Of a stretch of DNA of 64,000 bases, positions 46,881 to 60,320 are shown one piece after another (the stretch's first letter is position 1; every line of letters starts with the position of its first letter). The notes beneath the pieces were generated by a model. It saw nothing but the letters and a program-made list of their open reading frames with translations. It was not told where the DNA came from and did no database searches. The translations under genes were made by a program, and so were the position numbers. Source of the stretch: Isoetes taiwanensis (Eukaryota; Streptophyta; Lycopodiopsida; Isoetales; Isoetaceae); contig JAJEKV010000103.1 in the NCBI GenBank assembly GCA_021234155.1, forward strand, positions 3,036,001-3,100,000. The letters run 5' to 3'.

Positions 46881-47120
46881 GAAGATTCAATTCTTCACCA
46901 TATTCAACTGTTTGTCACACCAACCAAGCAAGAGTCTTCGCAAGTTTTGACAAGATATCGAGTTGCCAGGAGGGTCAACTCGGCAGGCTCGTCACAGTTA
47001 ATGGAAGATTCAATTCTTCACCATATTCAACTATTTTTCACACCAACCAAGTAAGAGTCTTCACAAGTTTTGACAAGATCCCGAGTTGCCAGGAGGGTCA
47101 ACTTGGCAGGCTTGTCACAG
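46881..47120 (+). repeat. 123-bp tandem duplication
   Basis: Two adjacent units (46,881-47,003 and 47,004 to about 47,120), each from GAAGATTCAATTCTTCACCA to TTGTCACAG or CGTCACAG, differing at a handful of sites. Confidence 0.9.
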
Positions 47121-47729
47121 AAATGGCCCTTGCCCGCAATAACAAGCATATAGGCAATGGCCCAAGCTTGGAGAGTTTAGAGCCCTTTATAAATGATGCT
47201 AAGCTTTAGAAAAGTAGCCTTGCACATATAGGCTCACCTCATTCCCTTAGAACCAATACCTAGTACTATCTTGCAAGCAAATAAAATTTGGGATCGTCTT
47301 TGATGTGCCTGTAACTTTACCTGGATAAATCCCAGCCTAATGACCTCTCAAATTGCAGGAGCTTAAACTCTTGCCGTCTTCAATATTTTATGATGGATAG
47401 GAAAGAACATAAATTTCAACTCTCTGAACTCGTTCCAGTACAAGAGCACACACATATTTGTTTACAGTATAGCAATGCACTTCTGAGTTATCGAGCTCAT
47501 GAAGAACTACCACTTATCCCCACAAGAGCATAATCCATCTTTAAAATGATGGATCCACTTTCTCGAGAATGATCTCTCATTTTCTCTGTCTTGGATACGC
47601 ATTATGACAATCCTTATACATCCTTAGATTCTTAGTATGTGCAATCTCTGCCCCTGTGGAGTGTGAAGAAGCCCACATAATGCAGCTTCTTTCTTCTCAT
47701 CAGAAATGAGTCTTAAGACAAGATCAAGC

Positions 47730-48205
47730 ACTGTCACATGCCCCTCAACCTTTCATTATGATGCCAATTGCTCCTGCATTCTTGCAATTCTGCCATCTTC
47801 TGCAACAAATTCATGCACGGTCCTGTTCACCTCTATTAATGCTTTCCTGAGGATTTTCTTTACCTCCAATTGTTTCCTGATCTCCTCTATGGTATTTGCA
47901 TCATCCCACTATCCACTGTTCGCATAAGCATTTGCCATATGGATAAAGAATGCGGCATTTCCTAGATTGCTTTTCGCTAAATGCTGGAAACATCTCGGTC
48001 CAACTTCTACTTGTCCATATGTCTTACAGGCACTTAATAAAGCTGTTAATGCTTCCTCCGATGCTAGAAAAGGAGCAGTTCCAAGCAGTTTCTCAGCTTC
48101 GTGTAGCTTTCCTGTTCGTGCAAGATGATCTATCATGCAAGAGTAATGATCTCCTGTTGGTGCAATGCCATGTGTGCAATCATTGCCTTAAAATATTCTT
48201 GGTGG
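47730..48205 (-). pseudogene. PPR protein gene fragment (E/E+ type C-terminal end)
   Basis: PPR proteins bind organellar RNA; the E/E+ classes act in C-to-U editing. The minus strand reads HGIAPTGDHYSCMIDHLART, GKLHEAEKLL, EEALTALLSACKTYGQVEVG and AAFFIHMANAYANSG, the typical last PPR repeats and E motif. In the same frame beyond a TAG (47,909-47,911) it continues with WDDANTIEEIRKQLEVKK, IEVNRTVHEFVAEDG and a stop, the E+ motif order. A frame change near 48,170 precedes the first block. Upstream repeats are missing, so this is the truncated relic of a gene several times longer. Confidence 0.75.
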
Positions 48206-48249
48206 GAATTATATTGTTTCCAAACTATGATAATGCCTTATGTTCTTGA

Positions 48250-49200
48250 ACATATAATGTCCTTGAAATGACTATTATGATGTGCCTCGAATGTATACGA
48301 TGCTCCCGTTGTATAAATACAGAAAATCCTCTTTCTCAAGGACAAGTATCACCAAGGAAGCCCCTCTGTCTGACTCTGGCCACTTATAATGGCCTACGGA
48401 AGTGTGATTGGCCCATTCCTCCTTTGGGACAATCCTATAATGCGGAAACCTACATCCATGTTAGCACACAACAATAATACAATTATGCCAACATGGGTGG
48501 TCCATCCATCATCTCGAGACACAACAATAAACATGCATAATGCAACATAAAAAAAAATTTCTATCTTGAATTCAGACTCAAGGGGTTCATTGATGATCAA
48601 GACCGTCGGATGACAACAGATAGAGTTATGATAATAGCACTAGCTGGTATAGAACATTAGTGGGCTCTTATGTACGGGCCAAAACTAATAGGAATTACAG
48701 GAAATCTAGCTAGGAGCATCTGTACATCTACGAGCCTCTAGACCTCTACCCCCTTTTCCCAAGCACAAGAGGTGCAGATTCTAACAATATACAACCAACT
48801 AAAATAGCATAACTGGAGAATCGACATAAGGGACTCTAAGATCCATCTAATCATACAAGGGTCAATACCTTGCAATGAATCAACTTAATCTACTCTCATA
48901 TATGTTTCTCGACTAGAGTTGTTCTCCCTGGGTGTCTACATCTTCCTAGTCTACTAGGGTTGCTTCTTAGGTTCTGGTTCTGCCCCAATTTCAAATTAGG
49001 GTTTAGGGTCAATGGGGTTGGTTAGGCTGCATATGGCAAGTTCCACTTGACTAATCCATTTTCGGCTAAGTGGCACTCCAAAGTGGGATAACTAGCAGTA
49101 AGGGAAAGGATTGGGTGAGTTTTTGGATCATTACGATAAACTATAATTATAATGGGGAATAATTACTATGAAATAACATATCCTGCAGCTTATGAGAGGA
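48250..49200. other. Intergenic DNA, no gene seen
   Basis: Nothing recognised; short frames only. Confidence 0.4.
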
Positions 49201-49214
49201 TGTACTGGGCATGT

Positions 49215-50865
49215 TTAAGAGGTCAGTATATTCTGTACCGTAAATTGGATTTTGTTAAAGCCTATGATAGTGTTGATTGGAATTTCCTGCAAAAATGTCT
49301 TCTGGCATTGGGATTTGGTGAGTTGTTTACTAGGGATGTTATGAAGCTCCATCTTTCTGTTTGGTCTACTGTGCTTTTCCAAGGAGAACCTTTGGCCGTG
49401 TTTGTTGTAGGTAGTGGAGTTCGTCAGGGATGTCCCCTTGCTCCATTATTATTCACTATTATGGCAGAGGTCTTGTCACAATTGTTCTCTTTTGCTACGC
49501 AAGATGGCGTAATTCATGGTTTGACTATGGGGGATGGATCTCAAGAAGTATGTAATCAGTATGACGATGACACATTTCTCTTTCTAATGGTTGAGGATGA
49601 TAATCTTCAGAATGCTAAGCTTCTGCTCGACTCTTTCTCATTGGCATCTGGGGTTCTTGTTGGATGGTTGAAGTGCTCTGCTTTATGGACTTTATACGCT
49701 GCATTTCCTTCTTGTATTCATGAATATCTGTGGAAAGTACTTCCTCATGGTAAAGCCACTAAACTCTTGGGCATTCCTATAGGTATACATATTTCTACCT
49801 CAGATGTATGGGATGTTATAGTCGAAGGCTTGCGTAAGCATCTTTTCTAGTGGAATATATCTAAGCTCTCTTTGGCAGGGAGGATAATAGTTGCTAAGCA
49901 TGCCCTCAGCAACACTCGTGTTTATATGGCATCTGCAGTGCTGGCATCGCAATCAAAATTTCAGAAGGTTATAGCAATTGTTCGCAACTTCATTTGGGCT
50001 GGTACTGAGACAGGTGTGGTTGTGAAGGTTGCTTGGTTCACATGTATCAAGCCAAAATTTGCGGGTGGGCTAGGTATAGTTGACTTTACCTTACAGAGTA
50101 AAATCATGATTTCTAAGTTTATCTGTCGCTATCAGGTGGGCATGGCCCATTTATCTGGAATGAGGTTGGTTATGCAAGCATTTGGGCAGTGTATTTTCTT
50201 TTGGAAAACCAACACTTAAGGCGGTTCTTTCTTGGTGACTCTTTTTTCAGTTTCATCCATATCCTAATGCTTCCCCCTTCTTAAAGGGTCTACTTGATTC
50301 TTGAAAGACATCTCTAGCCTTGTTTCAAATCAATCTTGATGCTTGCATATAGTTAAGTGCTCCATGCTGGTGGATTCCTCTCAGTAATCATATAACTTTG
50401 TATGCTATGATACATCCATTGACTGAGCGGCGTTGGAGGCTTGCAGGCATTCTCACAGTTGATGCTTGGTATGAAGTTGGTCAGTTGTTGTCGTGGGATG
50501 CTTTTCAAACTAAGTTCATGCTATCTCGATGGGACAGAGCTATTTGGAAAGAGGTGGCTAATATTCTAACAACCACTCCCTCCCAACCAGCTGATATGCC
50601 TATTTGGATTGGTCCCCAAATTGCTAATGCGCAACAACTTGTGCATTCTTTATATCAGAATTTGGTGGATGTTGACATTGTCCCCCTTCGAGCTGGTTGG
50701 TAGCTTCATCTTCCCCCCTCCTCAGTGGAAGCGAATATGGTCCTAGACTTGGGATAAATTGCTTCATCCCAAAGTTTCTGCCTTGTGGTGGCAGATCCTT
50801 TGTCTGTGGGTTAATGTGCTTTGCTAATGTTGATGCTTGAAGTTGACGTGCATAAATAAAGGACA
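49215..50865 (+). mobile_element. 5'-truncated L1-type LINE, reverse transcriptase to C-terminal region
   Basis: Begins within the palm domain: KLDFVKAYDSVDW, then GSGVRQGCPLAPLLFTI, QYDDDTFLFL (usually ADD at the catalytic site) and LGIPIG. The frame stops at 49,848-49,850 and resumes in another frame with LAGRIIVAKHALSNTRVYM and FIWAGTE, then AGGLGIVDF, then a third piece (50,398-50,703) with WYEVGQLLSWDAF and ending before a WDKLLHPKVSALWW block near 50,770. The order is that of plant L1 ORF2. At least three breaks and no endonuclease region, so it is inactive. It is the family of the insertion at 42.2-42.8 kb. Confidence 0.85.
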
Positions 50866-50869
50866 TTAT

Positions 50870-53530
50870 ACATTGCTAGTTAAATTGGTCGAGCTGCCAA
50901 TAAATTAAAACACGCTCAGAATAGCAATGTGCTTCTCACAAGCTCCAAATCCGTTGTCATGCTGCCTCCTACTTTTGAAAAGCATCTATTGGCATAATTT
51001 GTAACAAAGCATCAACTGTTATGAGATATCCCCTCAACTCATTTGTATAAGCAATTTTCTTAAAAAGATTGTGAATAATTGTGTAGCTACATGTAGGGCA
51101 AGGTCAAGATAAAAGACCCATAATCTTTGCATGCATATGAGGATCTCTTGTCCATCTATTCCTTTCGAGGCTTTGTATATTTTGCAGGCCTTAAAGGTTG
51201 CAGAACAGAGAATTGAGCATCTATTTGTACAAAGTTCTTCTGGCCGTCCGTTACCTTTCTCATATTTGTATGCATCAGGTCTGTTCTAGGGACATATATT
51301 TCTCTGGAAGAACACTATCCAACTGGATGAATACCATTGCTCCAGATGCACTAATATTTGTAGAGTGTTGTGGAGTATGATTCCATATGCTCTATGCCAT
51401 TGCTCTGTTCTTGAAGAGGAATTTAAAAAGTCTAAGATACAATGTAATAAAGGAAAGACAATAGACAGGAGAAAGAAACAGAAAGCAACGGGAAAGCAAT
51501 GCTATACCTGAATGTCCAGATCAGACTGTTTCTATCAATGCAGCATATTTTCGCCAAACCTTTAGATTTAGAAACATGCATTTTTAACTTCCTACATGGC
51601 TTTTCAGCTACTGACAAAGGCTTAAACTTAACAAACCAGGAGTGTGGTTCTTGCATTTACTGGGGCCTGCAAACTACACTTGGCATCTGCAATCTATTTT
51701 GCTTCATCACTTCTTTCATATCCTTATAGATGCCAATCTCACTTCTCCTACTTGTCTTGACAAAGATGTGGTTGCCTATCCATTGAAATACAATGTGCTG
51801 GTCATGGCCCGTGATGTTAACTTAGACAATAGTTTCTACCAAATATATTACATCATTGCTTAGTATCAATAACTTTCACCATACAAATTACACCTTTGCA
51901 TGGTATCATCAAAATATAATTTTCTTAGATTAGATAAGTTGTAGTCATATGAAGTCACATGACTCGTTCGATAGTTCTATGAAGCCTCAACAACTACATG
52001 ATTACATCTCATTTAACACTTAAATTAATAATATTCACTTTTGTCTTGCTAATAAAAACATGAAGTCCATCTTACAATGTACAAAACTCATTTTAGTTCT
52101 CTATCTCTTAATCATATCCCCAAAAATTATAAGTAAGGATGTCCACAACATACCTATAGGTGGTTACAATTAGCTTAAACTAACAATTAAAGTTGTCACT
52201 TGGATTAAGGCTAGACGTTACGAAGCAAATATTTGCTTCATAATAATGCATGTTATGAAAGCTTGTGAAAGGGCATAACTGTCTAATTGCTCGGACCAAG
52301 AATACTCTGACTCCAACAAGGCATCTTGGATTGTCGACCAAATAGTGGGTAATGTTTCAAATAACAAGATAGAGTGGTGCATATTAGAATTCAGCAAAAC
52401 ATTTCATCCTAAAGCACACTAAAATATATCTTCTTTCCCGTACCTACTAGTCAACACTTCTTATTTGTTGTATCTAGTCAACCGGCACAACACTGTGACG
52501 TATATTTCAATACTACAAAAACCAAATAACAAACTGCTTGATTGTCATTAACACCATTTCGAATGATACGAAACCATCTTTGTAAATTTTCGTATCAAAC
52601 TCCTTCCAGCATCTAAACAAACCCTAAAGATTTGGAAACATGGAGCCTTAATTTTCCTCTCTTTACTTCTTGCATATGGACATCTTGAGATTCTTAACTC
52701 GAAGGTGTCATTCTAAACCCCCACGATTAAATTTAAAACGGATAATGGAGTACATAATACATCCAACAAAACTTCAAAATTAGAATCACAATTGTAGTTT
52801 GATCTCTACATGTCATGGCATCCAGCAAACTAATAAATGCAAAATCTATTCTCGCCATTTAACTCCACCAGACGAACAATGCAAATGCTAAAAACATAAT
52901 AACCGAACCTGAAACCAGCAAGATATCAAAACGTCATTTGGAGCAATAGACGAATATGTAGCATAATGACAGGGGTTTTTTTTTGCGTTTTTATACATTT
53001 TTTGCTAAGGTTTTCCTATGATTTGGTGGCTGTATTCATCTATGTGTACTAAATAGTATTTCTAGAGTGCATCGTTTCTTGGCCATTGATTTTTTATAAG
53101 AGGCAGAATCGTACGGTTGTAATTAAATTCATCTCGTTTGCATAGACCATAGTCTAATTTTGGTATTAATTATTTTTTTTAAGGGGCCGAAAAGGCATGC
53201 AAACATCGAACCCTTTTGCTAGGGTTTCAAGATCTTCACAAGTTGCTGCCGATTCTGCTTGCTGGCCGATTCACCTGCTCATGATCTTCTGGTTTATGCT
53301 ACATATGCAAGCTCAAGTGTAAAAATATTTTAGGGTTTACGCTTCTTGTAAGCGGACTTCGGATCTGTAAACAAACCGATAAATCGATTGGATTTTTTTC
53401 ATGCTATAATGGCCGAAGACTCGTGCCGGATTTGAAGTCCGGATTTGGCGGTAATTTGAGTGAGGATCTTGCATCGAGACAAAGATGGATATGGCATTGG
53501 ATGATTGAGGTACTTGTATCGGATTTGGAG
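50870..53530. other. Intergenic DNA, no gene seen
   Basis: AT-rich. Short frames at 51,432-51,863 show no domain. 53,170-53,400 has two Gly/Phe-like AGGGTTT words, common in plant 5' regions, but no downstream gene was found. Confidence 0.4.
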
Positions 53531-53537
53531 TCGCGGC

Positions 53538-54594
53538 ATGGAGTCCGGATTTGCGGCGGCGTTATCTCGAGGTTATAGTCAACTTGGTGTTCGATTTGCA
53601 TTTTGCATTTGCTCTTGTGTGATCCGAGCGATTGCCATTTTGTCTACATCCGGATCCGGCTAGAGGTTCAAAGCAGCCAATGAGCAAAGGTCAAAAAGCA
53701 ATTGAATATATAGTTGCGTAACGGGGGTTTTGTATGCGTGACGGGCAGAGAAGTAGAAACCGATGGCCATATTCTGGTAAATCTATTCTTCTTATGTTTG
53801 CTTGCTTAAAATAAGTGCTTGGTTTTTGTACCTGTTAACAGGATCCAGGGGTCTTTTAAAGCAAGCAAATTTAGCCATGAATCATACTCAGATGCAGTAT
53901 GGAGTCCGGATTTTACAAAGAAATAAGCGTTACCTCACGTTATAGTCAACTTCGTGTTTGATTTCCATTTTGCACCGCTCTTGTGTGATCCAGAACAGTG
54001 CCATTTTGTCTACATCTGGATCCAGCTAGAGGTTCAACAGCAGCGAGCAAAGGTCAGTAAAGCAATTGAATATATAGTTGCAGAACAGGGTTTTGTATGC
54101 AGACGGCAGTAGAAGTAGAAACCGATGGCCATATTCTGGTAAATCTATTCTTCTTATGTTTGCTTGCTTAAAATAAGTGCTTGGTTTTTGTACCTGTTAA
54201 CAGGATCCAGGGGTCTTTTAAAGCAAGCAAATTTAGCCATGAATCATACTCAGATGCAGTATGGAGTCCGGGATTTGCCAGCAGCGTTACCTCACGTTAT
54301 AGTCAACTTCGTGTTTGATTTCCATTTTGCACCGCTCTTGTGTGATCCAGAACAGTGCCATTTTGTCTACATCTAAATCCAGCTAGAGGTTCCGCATCAG
54401 TGAGCAAAGGTCAGTAAAGCAGTTGAATATATAGTTGTAAAACAGGGTTTTGTATGCAGACGGCTGTAAAAGTAGAAACCGATGGCCATATTCTGGTAAA
54501 TATATTGTTCTTGTGTTTGCTTGCTTAAAATAAGTGCTTGGTCATGATCTAGGGGTCTTTTAAAGCAAGCAAATTTGGCCATGAATCATAACCA
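53538..54594 (+). repeat. Tandem array of three about 360-bp units
   Basis: The words ATGGAGTCCGGAT, GTTATAGTCAACTT, TTGTGTGATCC, CAATTGAATATATAGTTG and CCGATGGCCATATTCTGG recur at steps of 357-362 bp (for example 53,761, 54,123 and 54,480). Units 2 and 3 are closer to each other than to unit 1. The array ends within 3 bases of a gypsy LTR. Confidence 0.9.
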
Positions 54595-54596
54595 GG

Positions 54597-56154
54597 TGTG
54601 ACGTCCCCTACTCGTATACGGTGCACTCACCGTATACAAACAGGAGTTCTTCCCCCACACCAGCTCCATGCTGATACAGGGCCCTCCACATATCACTGCA
54701 CCCGTAACGAGTCCCAGTGGGAAGAGTGAAGGTGTCATTCTACCCTGTCTCCCTCAGGGCCTACCTAGCTGCGGAAGCGTGAACATACATGTCAGTAGCA
54801 CATACATCAACATCATGTGACCATCTCGAAGGATGGTCCTCCACATATCTGCATAGACAAAGATCAGCACATCACATAGGGAATCCTACCCAAGGCTCAG
54901 ACTCAAGGGGAGGACTGACGGCTTGGGTCTCCAGAGTTCATTGCAGACAGAATTCATGGCAATGGATTTGGCTAGCATAAGAACATGGCATTGGGTTGTC
55001 CACTCCATCCGCCCCTCCTGTGCACACTTTGCAGAGTAGGCTGAAAAGTGTTGGGACCGACCAGAGCTCCGGGATGCATAGCCGAAGGGGCTATTCCCGG
55101 CCTCATCCTCCCGATTCAGATGGGGCAGGTAGGGATCACTCCCTCCCAGATCTACATGCTAACTCAAGGTGACTAGAGGGCCACCGCCAGATTCGATGAA
55201 CCTTTGGGAAAGTGTACACCACTTCACGGGTGTCGAGCCCATGCCTTACCCGCACTCAGTGGTAAGCCATTAGACCTAGTCACAATGATCCCCGGTAGGC
55301 TTTACACACCAGGGGGATCGTTCAAGAGTCAGGACATGAACCTCCTTCTTAGCCCGGTCGGCCCCTTCACCCACAACTGGGTGTGGCTCTTGTACACAAG
55401 GGCGAATCTACGGTGTGCTAGAGAGGCTACTCTAGGAGCATCAACTACAAGTTTTAGGGCCTCTACCCCCCTTCCCAATACAAGGAGTTCACAGAAATAC
55501 ATCATTCAAATACATCACAGAAGAACTGAAGAACTAGATCTAATCATAGAGTTAGGTTCTTTAGTTAGTGTCCGAGCTCTAAGATCTAGATAGCTACTAT
55601 GGGCAATTTAATAGTCTAAACCTACTGATTCTATGACTAGAAGATGGTTTAAGTTTTTAAATTGACCAAATACCTGATCCTTGAGTGGCTCCTCGACTGA
55701 GTTCAACCATCTGGCCGAGCTGATCGAATTTGAGGAACCGATGGCGCAATTCGCTTCGGGCGTCACGGGAGGCGGTTTTTGGCTCCTGGGGCAGCCAAAA
55801 CCGAGCTCTAAAACCCTAAGGACGAAAAAACTAGCAAGCTAGGGTTTTCCTACCCTAAATAGACATGGGGTTTAGGCTAGGGTTTCCAATTACCCAATTT
55901 GGCATGTGGGATAATTGGAAAGGCCCCACTTGCCTTTAATGGCTAGGTGGCAAAATATGCCAACATGGAAAGGTGTGCCCTCATTAATGTGCGTGTACAT
56001 TAATAATATGAACACTCTAGCAAGTTGCCCCTAGGGCTACTTTACGGCTATCCGTTGGCGTTACCGTCGGTCGGTGAAGCGCGGTAATGCGTGATTTGGC
56101 GAAAGATGCGATATCGTCTTGGGACAGGTATCTTTTGTCTTTGGGAACGCCACA
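54597..56154 (-). mobile_element. 3' LTR of a Ty3/gypsy chromovirus
   Basis: On the minus strand the LTR starts TGTGGCGTTCCC at 56,154 and ends GGGGACGTCACA at 54,597, giving TG...CA ends with short inverted complementarity. The polypurine tract AAGGTGGGGAGAA (plus strand 56,155-56,167 reversed) lies immediately upstream, as required. Length 1,558 bp. No matching second LTR lies within the window. No reading frame here shows a domain. Confidence 0.75.
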
Positions 56155-57119
56155 TTCTCCCCACCTTGAAATGATCTTTGTCCGGCAAACATCGTGGGTC
56201 TCCCCACCTTGGGATCTTACTAATCATGCAATACGCAATCAACGTGATGCATACAATATAATAGTTATACATTTACGGGATTACCCTAAGGTAATATCTT
56301 TAAAACATTATCACGTCATCATACTATGGAATACTTAACAATTCATAACATCATTAAACAAGGTATTCACTATCTTAAATTAGACAAAATTTCAACATTT
56401 CATATCTATAGTTATTGTCCGAGGTACTCTTCATTCCTTGCAACACACTCCAACAAAACTTGTGTTGCAAGTCCGTAACTTCGACCTCCTTGCCCTCCGG
56501 GAGCTTCTCTTTGGCTGTGTGTCGACACTACGTTAGTACCGTTTTAATTATTTAATAAATTTTGGTTATATGGTGACCAACCCACCTATCTACATGAATG
56601 CATGGCTAATCTCCCGGCATAGGAAGAGGATGAATCTTCCATAATGGCCGTGGAGACAGCGCCTATATGCCTATATGCCGCTCATGCCTACACCTCTAGT
56701 TGCCCGGCGTGGAGGATATCCTTCACCGGCGTGGGGGGGGTGGAAGGATGGATTCCTCCTATCAAAGCATATATGGGGCTAAAGGTGCTTTCCCTATCAA
56801 TGCATTCCTTAATGACCTCTTTTCTTCGGGAGGTCGTCTCCGGGGATGGGGAAGTAGACTTTCTAATCTACCTTCCACTCGCCATCGGAACAGCGGTCAT
56901 GCCTACATTGACATTACACCGCGCCCTAGAGATCACCGTAGTGGTCTCATCATCGGTAACAACGCATGCGACCCATACCAAGCATAGGTTGCATGCGTAG
57001 ATTAATCTATACAGAATTAACCTACACAAATCGACATGCCCGAGCGATTTCTTGGGAGATGACCTTGCCGCCCCATTGCTCCATAAACCGTGGGTACTTG
57101 CTTTACTAAATCCTTCTTA

Positions 57120-57310
57120 AGTACCCGCGTCAGCGTTTTCCAGCGGCAAGTGTTTCCACTTGACCAAGTATTGAGGAACTCCGACCTCCTTGTCTTCTTG
57201 AAAGCTTTATCAAGAATCATTTCGGAACTATTTCCGGCTGCTCCTCCGTCATTTTCAACAACGTTGGAGTGTCCAAGACCGTGCGGATTTGGAGTATGCT
57301 TCTTCAACAA
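57120..57310 (-). pseudogene. Gypsy integrase C-terminal chromodomain remnant
   Basis: Chromodomains tether chromovirus integrase to chromatin marks. ILDKAFKKTRRSE in one frame and VPQYLVKWKHLPLEN in the next match a chromodomain's first strand and the aromatic WK motif. Then KKDLVKQVPTVYG continues. The frame changes between the two blocks. Confidence 0.7.
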
Positions 57311-57509
57311 ACTCCGTGGAAGACCTTATGAATCTTTAGGTGTCTTTGGCAATTCTAACTTGTAGGATTGATTACCTACTCTTGATTATTAGAAGGGTCC
57401 AGCCCACCTTGGAGCAAGCTTCTTGCAATTGCCAATCCCGAGCTTAGCACCGCTTCACCTTTATCTTGAGCCATACATCATCTCCAACTTTGAACTCTCC
57501 GGACTGTTC

Positions 57510-58190
57510 GATGCTTGTCTACGATGCTCTTCCTCGACGACTTCTTGCTGCTGGCGGATAACCTCGAACTTCTTCCACAAGGCTGGTGCATATCGGCCAA
57601 CATCTGGCTGCGAAACTTCTACTTTTGACGGGGTTGTGCCAAGTGTGCGGGTTAGGGCGATAGCCATAATTGATCATAAATGGCGACATTTGGGATGATT
57701 CACGCTTGGTGCTATTGTATGCAAACTCCACCTCAAGTGAATAAATTCTTCCCACATACTTTGCTTATTCCGGACATAGTTTCTTAGCATGTCTTCTAAG
57801 ATCCTGTTGGTCCGCTCATGCGGCCATCCGCCTACGAGGATGATACCGTGCTCATGGATAGCTTGGTCTGAATGCGTCGCCAAAGAGGTCTTGCCAAAAG
57901 GCACTCATGAACCGGATCCCCTGTCGGAGATAATCTCCCCTTGGCATGCCATGAAGCCCGAAGATCTCTTTGGTGAAGAGCTTTCTTTGTATCCATAGCC
58001 ATTATCGTGGTCTGCAAGGCACAAAATGTGCCATCTTCGACAACTTTAGCCGACCACTACCATCAAGGCATCCTTGCTCTCGTTCTTGGGAGTCTGTGAT
58101 GAAGTCCATCTTTGATTACCTCCCACTTAGCGTTTGGCACCGCTAATGGCTCTAATGCCCCTGGAATTGCTGCTGCGCGCCGTCTGGCGG
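57510..58190 (-). pseudogene. Gypsy integrase catalytic domain, broken
   Basis: Frames shift every 50-150 bases but keep family blocks: NAKWEVI near 58,150, SKMAHFVPC and AMDTKKAL near 58,010, an EIISDRGS-like block and TKLSMSTV near 57,850, RTNRILEDMLRNYV near 57,800, and EFAYNSTKRESSQMSPFMI with YGYRPNP near 57,650-57,700. The order matches gypsy integrase from strand 1 to the end of the core. Confidence 0.75.
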
Positions 58191-58559
58191 CATAAAGCGA
58201 CATTCCTTGATGTAGCGAGCTATTTGCTTCTTCATTCAGGCCAATAATAGCTGCTGCTGCGCACTTTGAAATATGTTTTCATGAATCCCGCGCTATGGCC
58301 AACTATTGGGCTGTTAGCGCGTGTCATGGAGGATCAACTTCCTTACACGATGATTGAAGTGCACGCACAACTTGTTCTTATGGTATAACAGGTTGCCTTC
58401 CTTCTTATAATGCTTGAAGGTCTCCCCGCTCTTTATCGTTTCTAGCCTCCTTAGAGAGGCTTGTCCATACTTCCCTCGAAATCCACATCCATTGGCAAGG
58501 ACTCTTCAATCTTCTTACCAAAGTCATTTGAGAGCGTCGAAATTGCATTGCAATGCACT

Positions 58560-59790
58560 CTAGTTGTCGAGGGGATGCCTTGAAAGCGCATCCTGCTACC
58601 ACATTGAGCTTCCAGGCTTGTAGACTATATCAAAGTCATATTCTTGAGGAACTCCATCCATCTCCGTTGCCTCAGTTGAGGTGTGGTTTGCGTGAATACA
58701 TATTGGAGCTCTCGATGGTCGGTATCAATTGGAACTTCCTTCCCAAGAGATAGTGCCTCCATATTCTTAATGCCACGACATATAAGCAATTCGATCGTCG
58801 TTGGGTAAAAGCGGCGTCTCGGCGTCGTTCATCTTCACGGAATCATATGCTACCTGCAGCTCTTCTTGCATAAGCCGCACACAGCGTAGCTATCTTACTG
58901 CAGACTGTTGCTACAAGCTTATCTTTCTCCGAGGTAAGGCAAGGTCAAGGCAGTTTGTCGCCGAGCTTCTTTCAACAATTCAAACCCCTTTTGGGCTTTC
59001 TTGTGCCAATGCTCTACCCAATCTTTCACCTTCTACGCCTCGTCGGTGCGTTAGCGGGGCTGCTATCTTAGCAAAAGTTCTTCACGAACTTCTGTAGTAC
59101 CACTGCTAGGCCAGAAAACTTACGACCTCGTGCACATTCTTGTGGACCCGCCTTTGAATCTTTGCTTCAATCTTGGCGGGGTCCGTCGAGGATGCCTTCT
59201 AGCCGAGATCACATGACCAAGGTATTCCACCTTCTGCGTTGCGAAGTGGCGCCGACAACTTATGCACAACTGGTGCCTCTTCAACTTCTCTAGCACCCTT
59301 CTCAAGTGTTGCCGCGTGCTCTTCAAGGGATCGCTATACACCAAAATGTCATCAAAGAAAACAATCACAAAGGTGTCCGGGAACTCCACGAAGATATCGT
59401 TCATGAGCCTCATGAGCGTTTGGGGGCATTTGATAAGCCGAAGGCATCACCGTGAACTCATAATGCCCATGCTTGCGTCTCGGCGGCGGTCTTGTGGATA
59501 TCCTCCTCCTTTATCCGTATCGATGATAACGACCTTAAATTCGATTTTGAGAAGATCTTTGCTCCTTGAAGCTGATCCATCAAAGTCGTCGATCTTGGAA
59601 GCGCATACTTGTTCTTAATGGTGTGCTTATTCAACTGTCTATAGTCTATGCACATCCTCAAAGATCCATCCTTCTTCTTGACAAAAAGAATGGGCGCTCC
59701 AAGCGGCGAGACACTAGGTCTAATGAAACCTAGGTCGAAAGCTGACCACACGAATTGCTTCTTGACTCCAGACAACTCCTGCGTTGTCAT
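58560..59790 (-). pseudogene. Gypsy reverse transcriptase and RNase H, broken
   Basis: Reverse transcriptase: [40 protein letters not shown], then after a break the catalytic VIVFFDDILVYS (59,413-59,120) and VEYLGHVIS. RNase H: TDHRELQYVFTQ and LRQRRWMEFL near 58,640-58,740. These are standard gypsy motifs in order. Frameshifts lie between 59,458 and 59,413 and after 59,120. Confidence 0.82.
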
Positions 59791-60099
59791 TCTATATGGA
59801 GCCTTGCTTGTTGGCTTTGTTCGGTTCGAAAGTGCTATCGCTTTTCGACTCCCCTATAAGGAGGGGGCTGCTTGATCTCATCTGGAAAGAGATCGTGGAA
59901 CTCGTGATCAACTTAGCTATTTGCCTCGGCAACTTGCCGAGCATCTTGTCTTCTTTGCTTCCTTCCAATTCGCTCACTGCTCTCAAGCTTGAAGATGTAT
60001 GCTACTTGCTCACTCTTGATGCACTTGAATGTAGGTTTAGAAGACATACACTTTGCATGATGGGAACAACTTCTTTGTTGTTATCTCAATGATCTTGTC

Positions 60100-60320
60100 G
60101 TCGGGTGTTGGGAAGGTCACCTTCCGCTTTCCACAATCAATAATGGCCCTTCTTTGGTCCAAGGTACTCCATACCTATTATCAAGTCATTACTTGCCAAT
60201 GCCCATTACTTCGCCCCCTATCCGGATCTTAATCCCCGCAAGTCGATGTCAAAGTTGATTCTTTTACCCGCCCGCCTTTTTGCTCCACTTGCTAAGACAA
60301 GCGGGCCTTGGCTTTGACTT
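60100..60320 (-). pseudogene. Gypsy protease-end remnant
   Basis: A SNDLIIGMEYLGPKK block near 60,150-60,200 on the minus strand resembles the conserved end of gypsy protease (ILGMDWL-type). The upstream DSG triad is not recognisable, so the protease is scrambled. Confidence 0.4.
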
